Shown piece by piece: positions 39,999 to 48,298 of a stretch of DNA of 64,000 nt; position 1 is the first letter of the stretch, and each line of letters begins with the position of its first letter. This DNA is from Ancylobacter novellus. GTDB lineage: Bacteria; Pseudomonadota; Alphaproteobacteria; Rhizobiales; Methylopilaceae. The notes beneath the pieces are model-generated. The model was not told the origin of the DNA. It searched no databases and worked only from the letters and a program-made list of their open reading frames with translations. A program made the position numbers and the translations under genes. The DNA is taken from assembly GCA_003241695.1 (NCBI GenBank), contig QFPN01000001.1, positions 124,001-188,000 on the forward strand, written 5' to 3'.

Positions 39999-40931
39999 AT
40001 GAAAGTCGTCGCCGGAAACTCCAACCGCGCGCTCGCCGAAGCCATCGCGGCCTATCTCGCGACGCCGCTGACGCGCTGCAACGTGCGACGCTTCGCCGAC
40101 ATGGAGGTCTTCGTCGAGATCCTCGAAAACGTGCGCGGCGAGGACGTGTTCGTCGTCCAGTCGACCTCGTTCCCGGCGAACGACCACCTGATGGAGTTGC
40201 TCATCATCATCGACGCGCTGCGCCGCTCCTCGGCCCGGCGCATCACGGCGGTGATGCCCTATTTCGGCTACGCCCGGCAGGACCGGCGCTCTTCCGGCCG
40301 CACTCCGATCTCGGCGAAGCTCGTCGCCAACATGATCACCCAGGCCGGCGCCGACCGCGTGCTGACTCTTGATCTCCACGCCGGCCAGATCCAGGGCTTC
40401 TTTGATCTGCCGACCGACAACCTGTTCGCCGCCCCCGTGATGGTGCGCGACATCAAGGATCGGCTGCCGACCGACAACGTCATGGTGGTGTCGCCCGACG
40501 TCGGCGGCGTGGTGCGCGCCCGCGCGATCGCCAAGCGCATCGACGCCCAGCTCGCGATCGTCGACAAGCGCCGCGAGCGGCCGGGCGAAAGCGAGGTCAT
40601 GAACGTCATCGGCGACGTCGAGGGCCGCTCCTGCATCCTCGTGGACGACATCGTGGATTCCGGCGGCACGCTGGTGAACGCCGCCGACGCGCTGATCGCC
40701 AAGGGCGCGAAGGACGTCTACGCCTATCTGACTCACGGCGTGCTGTCGGGCGGCGCGGTCGCCCGCATCACGGCGAGCCGGATCAAGGAGATGGTCGTGA
40801 CCGACTCGATCGTGCCGACCGAGGCGGTCCGGGTCGCGAAGAACATCCGCGTGCTGTCGATCGCGACCCTGATCGGCGAGGCGATCGCCCGCACCTCCTC
40901 CGAAGAGAGCGTGTCGAGCCTGTTCGACTGA
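39999..40931 (+). CDS. prs: Ribose-phosphate pyrophosphokinase
   Basis: A 310-residue PRPP synthase that converts ribose 5-phosphate and ATP to PRPP for nucleotide, histidine and tryptophan synthesis. Blocks: VVAGNSNRALAEAIA, VVQSTSFPANDHLMELLIIIDALRRSSA, VMPYFGYARQDRR, the flexible/metal loop LTLDLHAGQIQGFFDLPTDNL and the PRPP-binding SCILVDDIVDSGGTL. Length and motifs are complete. Confidence 0.95.
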   Translation: MKVVAGNSNRALAEAIAAYLATPLTRCNVRRFADMEVFVEILENVRGEDVFVVQSTSFPANDHLMELLIIIDALRRSSARRITAVMPYFGYARQDRRSSGRTPISAKLVANMITQAGADRVLTLDLHAGQIQGFFDLPTDNLFAAPVMVRDIKDRLPTDNVMVVSPDVGGVVRARAIAKRIDAQLAIVDKRRERPGESEVMNVIGDVEGRSCILVDDIVDSGGTLVNAADALIAKGAKDVYAYLTHGVLSGGAVARITASRIKEMVVTDSIVPTEAVRVAKNIRVLSIATLIGEAIARTSSEESVSSLFD

Positions 40932-40992
40932 GGATGGGCGCGTCCCTTCCCTACGGCTGACGCCGCAGATCAAAATCGGGCGGAATCTCACG

Positions 40993-41092
40993 CCGTCATG
41001 CCCGCGCGGCACGCGCGGGTATCCACGACTTGATCGTAGGGCGCTACGCGAACCGAAGTCGTGGATGCCCGAGACAAGCTCGGGCATGACGG
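40993..41092. repeat. Dispersed palindromic repeat downstream of prs
   Basis: CCGTCATGCCCG...ATCCACGACTT and its inverse AAGTCGTGGATGCCCG...CGGGCATGACGG form arms of about 38 bases around a 24-base spacer; each arm contains its own hairpin (CCCGCGCGG/CCGCGCGGG-like and GCCCGAG/CTCGGGC). It fills most of the 224-base gap between prs and glyS and may serve as a bidirectional transcription end. Confidence 0.75.
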
Positions 41093-41155
41093 TCGCGGCG
41101 CTTCGATCGGCTCCGCGACGTCCGCCTGCCGGAGCGCGACGTGCGCCCGGCCTTC

Positions 41156-43342
41156 CTACCCCGCGATCCGGTCGAAATCCGCGACGGCTCTGGTCGCGCG
41201 GCGCAGGCGCGACAGCAGCTTCAGGCGATTGGCTCGCAGCGCCGGATCGGGCGCGTTGACCGTGACCTGATCGAAGAAGGCGTCGACCTTGGGCCTCAAC
41301 GTCGCGAGCGCGCTGGTCGCGAAGGCGAAATCCTCCTGTCGCAGGGCTTCCGCCGCCGCTGGCTCGACAGCGTCGAGCTTGGTCAAGAGGTCGGTCTCGG
41401 CTTCGTCCGCGAACAAAGCTGTGTCCGGCGCGCCCTCGAAGGCGCCGGCGCCGTCCTTCTTCTCTTCAGCCTTCAAGATATTCGCAGCGCGGCGATAGCC
41501 CGCCAGCAGGTTCCTGCCGTCCTCGGTCGCGAGCAGCGTCCCAAGCGCCTCGACGCGGCGAACGACGAGCACGAGGTCGTCGTTCGCGGACGTTGGTAGC
41601 GGAGAAGCGACTTGCTCCGCCGACACGGCGCCAAGCGCCGCGTCGACGAGATCATGCCGCGCGCCTTGCTCGCGCAGTTGGACCTTCAGGCGGTCGGCGA
41701 GAAAACCCAACAAGTCTTCCGCCACGGCGCCGTCGAGCGTCTCCAGAAGTCTAAGCCGCAGCCCGTTCTCCAGCACGATCCGCACCACGCCGAGCGCCGC
41801 GCGCCGCAGCGCGTAGGGGTCCTTCGAACCGGTCGGCTTCTCGTCGATGGCCCAGAAACCGACCAGCGTGTCGATCTTGTCGGCGAGCGCCACCGCGATC
41901 GAGACCGGCGCTGCGGGAACACGGTCCGACGGCCCTTGCGGCTTGTAGTGCTCCTCAAGCGCCGCGGCGACTTGGGGATCAAGGCCTTCGGCCTCGGCGT
42001 AGTAGCGGCCCATCAGGCCCTGCAGCTCCGGGAACTCGCCCACCATCTCGGTGACGAGATCGGCCTTGGCGAGCCGCGCCGCCTGTTCCGCCTTCTCGGG
42101 ATCCGCGCCCACCAGCGGCGCAAGTTCTCTCGCCAGCCGCGCGATGCGCTCGACGCGCTCGTACTGCGTGCCGAGCTTTTCGTGGAAAGTGATGGACTTC
42201 AGCTTTTCGAGCCGGTCCTCGAGCTTCGTCTTCTTGTCCGTCTCCCAGAAGAAGCGCGCATCGGAGAGCCGCGCCCGCACCACGCGCTCATTACCGTGGA
42301 CGATCGCCGCGCCGCCGTCGGGCGCCTCCAGATTGGAGATCAGGATGAAGCGGTTGGCGAGCCGGCCGGGTTTCTGGGCGGGTTCAGCCTCCCCGCTCGC
42401 ACTGGCCGCTAGCCTGCGAGTGAGCGAGCCGAAGCCCATGCCGACGCGCCCCTCGGGAGCGGGCCGCACGTTTCCGCTCCGCCGCAGCACGAAGCACTTC
42501 TGGTTCGCGCGGATGGTCGCGCGGATGACCTCGTCGGGGACGTCGAGAAACTCCTCGTCGAAGCTCCCCATCAGCGCGACCGGCCACTCGACGAGGCCGG
42601 CCGTCTCCTCGATCAGGCCCTCGTCCTCGACGAGTTCGAGGTTCTGCGCCTCGGCGAGCGTGCGCGCGTCGGCTCGGATGACGTCGCGCCGGCGTTCGGC
42701 GTCGAGCACCACGCGGTTGCGCAGCAGCTCGGCCTCGTAGTCCTCGAAGCGGCGCACGCGGAACGGCTCGGGCGACAGCACGCGATGGCCGCGGGTCACG
42801 TCGCCGGCTGCGATGCCGTCCACGTCGAAGCGGACGATCTCGGGATCCTCCTGCGAGCTGCCGAACGTCGCGACGATCGAATGCAGCGGCCGCACCCAGC
42901 GCAGCGACCCGGAGCCCCAGCGCATCGACTTCGGCCAGGGGAAGGCGCGGATCACGGCCGGGACGACCTCGGCCACGACCTCGGCCGTCGCGCGGCCGGG
43001 CTTCGTCGTGCGCGCGACGTAGAAGTCGCCCTTGGGGTCGGACTGGACCACGGCCTCGTCGATGGAGCCGAGCCCCGCGGCCTTGAGGAACCCTTCGAGC
43101 GCCTTCTCGGGAGCGCCGACGCGCGGCCCCTTGCGCTCCTCGGCGCGGTCGGGCTGGCGGGCCGGCAGGCCGCCGACCACCAGCGCGAGCCGGCGCGGCG
43201 TCGCGAAGGCCTTGGCGCCCTCGTAGAGCAGGCCGGCCTCGACCAGCGCGTCGGTGACGAGCCGCTTCAAATCGTCCGCGGCGCGCGCCTGCATGCGAGC
43301 GGGGATCTCTTCGGAGAGGAGTTCGAGAAGAAGGTCGGGCAT
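41156..43342 (-). CDS. glyS: Glycyl-tRNA synthetase beta subunit
   Basis: A 728-residue subunit of the bacterial alpha2beta2 glycyl-tRNA synthetase, responsible for tRNA recognition. It begins DLLLELLSEEIPARMQARAADDL and has the family blocks GPRVGAPEKALEGFLKAAG, FPWPKSMRWGSGSLRWVRPLHSIVA, VLDAERRRDVIRADA, ALMGSFDEEFLDVPDEVIRATIRANQKCFV and LQGLMGRYYAEAEG, with a DALR-like C-terminus. glyQ lies 156 bases upstream on the same strand, separated by a short GC-rich region. Confidence 0.95.
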   Translation of the reverse strand: MPDLLLELLSEEIPARMQARAADDLKRLVTDALVEAGLLYEGAKAFATPRRLALVVGGLPARQPDRAEERKGPRVGAPEKALEGFLKAAGLGSIDEAVVQSDPKGDFYVARTTKPGRATAEVVAEVVPAVIRAFPWPKSMRWGSGSLRWVRPLHSIVATFGSSQEDPEIVRFDVDGIAAGDVTRGHRVLSPEPFRVRRFEDYEAELLRNRVVLDAERRRDVIRADARTLAEAQNLELVEDEGLIEETAGLVEWPVALMGSFDEEFLDVPDEVIRATIRANQKCFVLRRSGNVRPAPEGRVGMGFGSLTRRLAASASGEAEPAQKPGRLANRFILISNLEAPDGGAAIVHGNERVVRARLSDARFFWETDKKTKLEDRLEKLKSITFHEKLGTQYERVERIARLARELAPLVGADPEKAEQAARLAKADLVTEMVGEFPELQGLMGRYYAEAEGLDPQVAAALEEHYKPQGPSDRVPAAPVSIAVALADKIDTLVGFWAIDEKPTGSKDPYALRRAALGVVRIVLENGLRLRLLETLDGAVAEDLLGFLADRLKVQLREQGARHDLVDAALGAVSAEQVASPLPTSANDDLVLVVRRVEALGTLLATEDGRNLLAGYRRAANILKAEEKKDGAGAFEGAPDTALFADEAETDLLTKLDAVEPAAAEALRQEDFAFATSALATLRPKVDAFFDQVTVNAPDPALRANRLKLLSRLRRATRAVADFDRIAG

Positions 43343-43498
43343 TCAGGGCGCTCTACTCCCCTCACTCATGCGGAGAGGGGTCTGTGGCGGGAGCGGCTGA
43401 GCGCTCACCAGAACCTTTGGGGTCGTACAAAGCCGGGGAGACAGTGTCCAGAACGCCGTCGCGCTCCGGCACTGTCACGACCCGCGTGCGGAAAGCAG

Positions 43499-44422
43499 TC
43501 ACGCAGCGACGGCCCCGCCGGCCTCCGTCTTCAGCCAAGCCGCGCCGCAGGCCTTGGCGAGGTCTCGGACGCGCAGGATGTAGCTCTGCCGCTCGGTCAC
43601 GGAGATCACCCCGCGGGCATCGAGCAGGTTGAAGGCGTGGCTCGCCTTGATGCACTGGTCGTAGGCCGGCATCGCCATCAGGTGACGGCCATCGGCCTCG
43701 CCGGCCTCCAGCAGCGCCTGGCACTCGGCCTCTGCGTCCCGGAAATGGCGCTTCAGCATCTCGACGTCGGCGTGTTCGAAATTGAAGCGGGAATATTCCT
43801 GCTCCGCCTGCCGGAACACGTCGCCATAGGTGACCTTGTCCGCGCCCTCGCCGCCGTTGAAGTTGAGGTCGAAGCCGCGGTCGACGCCCTGGATGTACAT
43901 CGCGAGCCGCTCGAGCCCATAGGTGAGCTCGCCCGACACCGGGGCGCAGTCGACGCCGGCGACCTGCTGGAAATAGGTGAACTGGCTCACCTCCATGCCG
44001 TCGCACCAGCACTCCCAGCCGAGCCCCCAGGCGCCGAGCGTCGGGCTCTCCCAATCGTCTTCGACGAAGCGCACGTCATGCAGGCGCGCGTCGAGGCCGA
44101 TCGCCGCGAGGCTCTCGAGATAGAGGTCCTGCAGGTTGTCCGGGCTCGGTTTCAGGATGACCTGGAACTGGTAGTAGTGCTGGAACCGGTTGGGGTTCTC
44201 GCCGTAGCGGCCGTCCTTCGGGCGGCGCGACGGCTGGACATAAGCCGCCTTCCACGGACGCGGGCCCAGCGCGCGCAATGTCGTCGCGGGATGGAACGTG
44301 CCGGCCCCGACCTCCATGTCGTAGGGCTGCAGGATGACGCACCCCTGGGCGGCCCAGAAGCGCTGAAGCGTCAGGATGAGCCCCTGGAACGAGCGGGAGG
44401 GGCTCAAGGGATCGTCGGTCAT
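43499..44422 (-). CDS. glyQ: Glycyl-tRNA synthetase alpha subunit
   Basis: A 307-residue catalytic subunit forming glycyl-adenylate. Class II motifs are visible: FQGLILTLQRFWAAQGCVILQPYDMEVGAGTFHPATTLRALGP, WKAAYVQPSRRPKDGRYGENPNRFQHYYQFQVILKP and GWECWCDGMEVSQFTYFQQVAG, GELTYGLERLAMYIQGVD. Complete at usual length. It is probably co-transcribed with glyS. Confidence 0.96.
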   Translation of the reverse strand: MTDDPLSPSRSFQGLILTLQRFWAAQGCVILQPYDMEVGAGTFHPATTLRALGPRPWKAAYVQPSRRPKDGRYGENPNRFQHYYQFQVILKPSPDNLQDLYLESLAAIGLDARLHDVRFVEDDWESPTLGAWGLGWECWCDGMEVSQFTYFQQVAGVDCAPVSGELTYGLERLAMYIQGVDRGFDLNFNGGEGADKVTYGDVFRQAEQEYSRFNFEHADVEMLKRHFRDAEAECQALLEAGEADGRHLMAMPAYDQCIKASHAFNLLDARGVISVTERQSYILRVRDLAKACGAAWLKTEAGGAVAA

Positions 44423-44562
44423 GAAGCGGATCGCGCGTCGGGAGGATCGGAAGGCGCGCGGACGCTAGTGGCGACCCTCCGGGGGGTCAAGGCTCACGCC
44501 GCCCCGAGACGGGAGACGGCGCGAGCCCGATGGTTCAGCCTGGAAGCCTCGGCTCCGCCGGC

Positions 44563-45120
44563 TCAGTTTTCGCCGTCGTCGCCGTCGTCCCCGTCATCGG
44601 CGTCGTCATCGACGTCGGCGGCGTCGTCCTTGGCCTTCTTCTTCTCGGCCTTCTTGTCAGCCTTCTTGTCGACCTTGTCGGCGCGCTTGGCCACGAAGTC
44701 CTCGATCTCGGACTTGGTGACCTTGCCGTCCTTGTCCTTGTCGGCACGATCGAACCAGCGGGGCGGCTCGGTCGCCTCCTTCTCGGTGATCTTGCCGTCG
44801 CCGTCCTTGTCGAGCCGCTTGAGCTTGCGCTCGATGCGTTCGGCCGCCTGTGGGTTCCTTTCCCGCCGCTTCTCGATAAAAGCCTTGACTTCATCCGCGT
44901 CGATCACGCCGTCGCGGTTCTTGTCGATGCGCTTGAACAGCTTTTCGCCGGGCGCGGCCGCTTCCTTCTCGTCGACGACGCCGTCCTTGTTTCGGTCGAG
45001 CCTCTCGAACGCCTTCTCGGGTCCTCTGGCCGCGCCCCCGCCCTGCTGCGCGTAGACGGCGGCCGGAGCCATTGCGGCGCAGAGCGCCAAGGCCGCGAGC
45101 ATCGGCAACTTCTTTGTCAT
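44563..45120 (-). CDS. Secreted EF-hand protein with Lys-rich and Asp-rich tail
   Basis: A 185-residue protein with a signal peptide (KKLPMLAALALCAAMAPAAVYA, cleavage near residue 25). Four EF-hand loops follow: DRNKDGVVDEKE, DKNRDGVIDADE, DKDGDGKITEKE and DKDKDGKVTKSE. The C-terminus is a run of Lys/Ala (KVDKKADKKAEKKKAKDD) and then Asp/Gly repeats. It is probably an extracytoplasmic calcium-binding protein. It lies leftward between glyQ and a small membrane gene. Confidence 0.85.
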   Translation of the reverse strand: MTKKLPMLAALALCAAMAPAAVYAQQGGGAARGPEKAFERLDRNKDGVVDEKEAAAPGEKLFKRIDKNRDGVIDADEVKAFIEKRRERNPQAAERIERKLKRLDKDGDGKITEKEATEPPRWFDRADKDKDGKVTKSEIEDFVAKRADKVDKKADKKAEKKKAKDDAADVDDDADDGDDGDDGEN

Positions 45121-45181
45121 GAGAAGTCTCTCCAGGTCGTTGTTCGGATACTGGCCGGCGCGGCGCGCCGGCCGAAGCTGC

Positions 45182-45370
45182 TCACTCGGGACGCCATTCG
45201 CCGCTTGCCGGATCCTTGCGGAGCGTCGGGCGCGCGACGCGGTCGCGAGCGGCGTCGGCGCGTTCGGCCTCGTCGAGCCGGGAATTGACGCGCGCCCATT
45301 CGCGCTTCAGCGCCTTCACGCCGAACAGCGCCCCGGCGGCGACGGCTGCGACCACGATCAAGGGCGGCAT
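45182..45370 (-). CDS. Small membrane-anchored protein
   Basis: A 62-residue protein with an N-terminal membrane helix (PPLIVVAAVAAGALFGVKAL) and a charged tail ending VARPTLRKDPASGEWRPE, a pattern common in small alphaproteobacterial proteins. GGAG lies about 10 bases before the ATG. The frame is open upstream into the S49 peptidase gene but that part is not protein-like. Function unknown. Confidence 0.7.
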   Translation of the reverse strand: MPPLIVVAAVAAGALFGVKALKREWARVNSRLDEAERADAARDRVARPTLRKDPASGEWRPE

Positions 45371-45479
45371 GGCGAAATGGCTCCATGGGGCGTAAAGATC
45401 CCGTCGGCCGGACGGCCGCGGGCGAAGGCAGCCTCGAAAGGGATCTTGGCGTCCTGATGGCGAACTGCTGTTTGTCTCT

Positions 45480-46364
45480 TCACAGGCCGTAGCGCGCCCA
45501 GAGCGCGCGCGCTTCGAGGCTCGCCATCGCATCGTCCGCGAGCCCCGCCGCAAGGCTCGCGCCGACGCCCTCCGATCCGCCACGGCCGGCGAGACGCTTC
45601 AGCAACGAAACCTTCGGCGTCATCGACCTGAGCTCGACTTTGTCGCCCCAGCGATCGCGCAACGTGGAACGCACGTCGCCGATCCGGTCGACGAGGCCAA
45701 GGCCGAACCCCGTCTGGCCGGTCCAAAACGCGCCGGTGAAAAGATCCGGGTCGTCCGACAGCGCCTTGCCGCGCCGCTCCTTCACCAGATCGATGAAGAG
45801 CTCGTGGATCTCCCGCTGGATCTCCTTCAGCCGCTCGACGTCGTCCGCTTTCTCGGGGCTGAAGGGATCGAGGATCGCCTTGTTCTCGCCCGACGTGTAG
45901 AGTCGCCGGTCGATAGACAGGCGCTCGATCGCCCGGTCGAAACCGAAGCCTGCCGAGACGACGCCGATGGACCCCACGATCGACGCCGGGTCCGCGACGA
46001 TCTCGTCGGCCGCGCAGGCGATCATGTAGCCGCCGGAAGCCGCGGCGTCCTCGACGAAGGCCGAGACGCGAAGGTCGCTCTCGGCCGCGAGCCGGCGAAT
46101 GCGGGCGTAGACCAGATGCGCCTGAGCGGCCGAGCCGCCCGGCGAGTTGATCACGAGCGCGACCTCCTTGGCCCCCTTGGTCTTGAACGCCTTTTCGAGC
46201 GGCCCCGCCACGGCGGCGAGCGTCAGCGCCGGGCGGAACGGCGCTCCGACGCCGATCGCGCCCTGCAGCCGCACGACCGGAACGATCGGTCGATCGTCCC
46301 TTAACCATGACGGTAAAATCGGATTGAGCCTGCTGCGCAGGGAGCCGGCGCCGGATGCGTTCAT
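45480..46364 (-). CDS. S49 family peptidase (SppA/SohB type)
   Basis: A 294-residue protein. VVRLQGAIG starts the crotonase-like core; VALVINSPGGSAAQAHLVYARIRRLA holds the oxyanion-region NSPGGS, EDAAASGGYMIACAADEIVADPASIVGSIGVV holds the nucleophile Ser110 (ASGGY), and TSGENKAILDPFS provides Lys162, giving the Ser/Lys dyad. It lacks an obvious signal peptide, as many short alphaproteobacterial S49 proteins do. An upstream in-frame ATG (46460) would add 32 residues with low complexity, so ATG 46364 is preferred. Confidence 0.88.
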   Translation of the reverse strand: MNASGAGSLRSRLNPILPSWLRDDRPIVPVVRLQGAIGVGAPFRPALTLAAVAGPLEKAFKTKGAKEVALVINSPGGSAAQAHLVYARIRRLAAESDLRVSAFVEDAAASGGYMIACAADEIVADPASIVGSIGVVSAGFGFDRAIERLSIDRRLYTSGENKAILDPFSPEKADDVERLKEIQREIHELFIDLVKERRGKALSDDPDLFTGAFWTGQTGFGLGLVDRIGDVRSTLRDRWGDKVELRSMTPKVSLLKRLAGRGGSEGVGASLAAGLADDAMASLEARALWARYGL

Positions 46365-46581
46365 GGCGCAGAAGATAGCGTCGGCCTCGCCCGGCGCCAC
46401 CGGCCCGGGTGAGGCGAATGAACGCCTCTTGAACGCGGGCGGCGGAGGCGGTTCAGGCAAGGCCCGCTAGCTTCGGAGAAAGATGGCCCCCGTTCGAGCT
46501 CCGCGCTGTGCGGAGAGGGGGACGACCGAGCGTAAACCGCTCCGCGGCCGTCCTACGGGCAGTCCTGAGGAGGAGTGAGCC

Positions 46582-46878
46582 ATGGTTCGTAACTACGTTC
46601 TCGGCGCCGCGCTCGCGGCTGGCGCTTTCGCTCTGGCCCCGGCCCCCGCTTCGGCCGCGCCCGCGACCGTCGGCGTGACGCTCGACGCCGCCCACGCCCA
46701 GATCATGCCGGTCGGCTACTATCGTCGCGGCGGCTGGGGCTATCGCCGCGGCTGGGGTTATCGCGGCCCGCGCTGGGGCTATCGCCGCGGCCCGGCCTTC
46801 GGCGTGGTGGTCGCGCCGCGTCCGGTCTACGCCCGCCGCTGCTGGATCAACCGCTGGGGCCGTCGCGTCTGCGGCTGA
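46582..46878 (+). CDS. Small secreted Gly/Tyr/Arg-repeat protein
   Basis: A 98-residue protein with a clear signal peptide (VRNYVLGAALAAGAFALAPAPASA) and a repeat region of YRRGGWGYRRGWGYRGPRWGY type, ending with CWINRWGRRVCG, where two cysteines could form a disulfide. GAGGAGG precedes the ATG. Such Gly/Tyr/Arg proteins are common in Hyphomicrobiales envelopes; function unknown. Confidence 0.8.
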   Translation: MVRNYVLGAALAAGAFALAPAPASAAPATVGVTLDAAHAQIMPVGYYRRGGWGYRRGWGYRGPRWGYRRGPAFGVVVAPRPVYARRCWINRWGRRVCG

Positions 46879-46906
46879 TCCCGCATAATGTCTCGAACTG
46901 ATCCCG

Positions 46907-46941
46907 AAGGCCGGGGCGCGCGACAGCCGCCCCGGCCTTTT
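46907..46941. terminator. Bidirectional intrinsic terminator
   Basis: AAGGCCGGGGCG (46907-46918) and CGCCCCGGCCTT (46928-46939) form a perfect 12-bp stem with a 9-base loop. TTTT follows on the plus strand, and the AA at the left base gives a short U-run for the opposite direction. It sits between two convergent genes (ending 46878 and 46948). Confidence 0.8.
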
Positions 46942-46947
46942 CGCGTC

Positions 46948-47709
46948 TCAGGCGAGGTCAAGCGCCGCCTCGCCGCGCTGGGCGGCGTCCGCCTCCGCGG
47001 TGAAGCCGCCTTCGTCTGCATGCATCACGAGCGCCGGCCTGATCTCGAGCGGTCCGCGGCCGCCCTTGCGCGCCGAGACCAGCAGCCTGCCGGCCGGCGC
47101 TCCGGCGCGTGCATGGACCGGCTTCAGTCGGACGTCTCCGAACGCGCGGTCGAGCGCGGCGAGAATTCCGGCGAGCGCCTCCGGGCGATGAATCGCGACG
47201 AACGCGCCGCCCGACTTCAGCGCCCGCGCGGCAGCCGACGCCCAGTCGGCGAACAGCACGTCGTCTCCGAGATGGGCGAGCGCCCTGCCCGAACCGGACG
47301 AAGGCCGGAAGCGGCCCGGATCGTCGAAAGGCGGATTGGCGGCGACGAGATCGAAACGGTCCGGCGCGACGTCGGCGGGGGCGCCCGGCCTGCAGAGCGC
47401 GGCGACGTCGCAAACGGCCGTCTCCGTCCGCTCCCGCAGTCCGTTCCGGTCCGCGTTCTGCGCCGAGATCGCGGCGAGCGCCGGGTCGATCTCCACAAGG
47501 ACGACGCGCCCTGCGCCCAGAAGCGCGAGGCCGAGCCCCACCGCCCCGACGCCCGCGCCGAAATCCGCCACCGCGTCTCCGTCCTTCATGACCGAGCGCG
47601 CCGCCGCGACGAGCAGCGCGGCGTCGCCGCCGAAGCGGTGCCCGCGTTTCGGCTGAAGCAACCGGAGCCTCCGGCCCAGAAAGCCGTCGTCGGAGACCTC
47701 CTCGCTCAC
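46948..47709 (-). CDS. TrmN6/YfiC-like adenine-N6 methyltransferase
   Basis: A 253-residue SAM-dependent methyltransferase beginning at GTG. LLQPKRGHRFGGDAALLVAAA, DFGAGVGAVGLGLALLGAG (motif I), VEIDPALAAISAQNADRNGL and the catalytic NPPF in DLVAANPPFDDPGRF match tRNA1(Val) A37 N6-methyltransferases (COG4123). It is upstream of a DUF2007 gene on the same strand, a familiar alphaproteobacterial pairing. Exact tRNA target is inferred from the family. Confidence 0.85.
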   Translation of the reverse strand: MSEEVSDDGFLGRRLRLLQPKRGHRFGGDAALLVAAARSVMKDGDAVADFGAGVGAVGLGLALLGAGRVVLVEIDPALAAISAQNADRNGLRERTETAVCDVAALCRPGAPADVAPDRFDLVAANPPFDDPGRFRPSSGSGRALAHLGDDVLFADWASAAARALKSGGAFVAIHRPEALAGILAALDRAFGDVRLKPVHARAGAPAGRLLVSARKGGRGPLEIRPALVMHADEGGFTAEADAAQRGEAALDLA

Positions 47710-47730
47710 GGGCGTCCTCCTCCGTTCCGA

Positions 47731-47958
47731 TCAGCTCTCCGGGCGCAGTTCATGCGCGAGACCGCGCTCGCCGAGCGCCCGGCGCGCTTCCTTCGCCTCC
47801 GCTTCCGGCACCAGCACGCGCGCGGCGAGAATCCCGAGCGAGCCCTCGAGCACGCTCATGGCGCCGTCGGCGACGACGAACGCGATCCCCTCCTCCTCGA
47901 GCGCGGCGCGCGCGAAGGACAACAGGACGGGATCGTTGGTCCGCAGGATCTCATGCAC
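47731..47958 (-). CDS. DUF2007 domain protein
   Basis: A 75-residue protein starting at GTG, MHEILRTNDPVLLSFARAALEEEGIAFVVADGAMSVLEGSLGILAARVLVPEAEAKEARRAL, matching the short DUF2007 (putative signal transducing/prokaryotic CYSTM-like) family with RTNDPVL and VP...EA-ARR. It is the first gene of a leftward pair with the TrmN6-like gene, 21 bases apart. Confidence 0.82.
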   Translation of the reverse strand: MHEILRTNDPVLLSFARAALEEEGIAFVVADGAMSVLEGSLGILAARVLVPEAEAKEARRALGERGLAHELRPES

Positions 47959-48110
47959 GCGATCGGGCCTCTCGATGGTCAGGGAGCTTCTTTCCGGACG
48001 TGGTTATCAAAGCTTCATCGATAAGGCGAAAAACGCCTTCGCCGCGCCCAACTTCGGCCCGGCCGAGCGGGCATGTCGAGACACCGTGACGTGACGCCGA
48101 CGGAGCAGAC

Positions 48111-48206
48111 ATGCGCACCGAGCTCGCCGCCCTGGCTTTCGCCCTGCTGCTCCTGATGCTCGCCTCCGAGAAGCTCTTCGCCGCACGCGCCGTGCTCGGC
48201 GGCTGA
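48111..48206 (+). CDS. 31-residue single-pass membrane peptide
   Basis: ATG, preceded by GGAG at 48102-48105, opens a 31-codon frame: MRTELAALAFALLLLMLASE then KLFAARAVLGG. It is hydrophobic for about 17 residues with a basic end. It lies in the 340-base space (47959-48298) between DUF2007 and the polyprenyl synthase gene, which otherwise shows only promoter-sized DNA. Small membrane peptides of this sort are often missed; the ribosome binding site is the main support. Confidence 0.5.
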   Translation: MRTELAALAFALLLLMLASEKLFAARAVLGG

Positions 48207-48298
48207 GACGGCCGCTTCCTTCCCATTTCCAGCTTGCCCGCCCGCGGGGCGCCCGATACGGTCCGGCCCCGTCGAGAGAGGCTGGGGAGCGGCGCGGT

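Noticed and set aside
43343..43498. Possible small gene between glyS and glyQ
   Set aside because: No start with ribosome binding site and no protein-like frame; the space holds only a short CCCCTC/GAGGGG dyad of the dispersed-repeat type.
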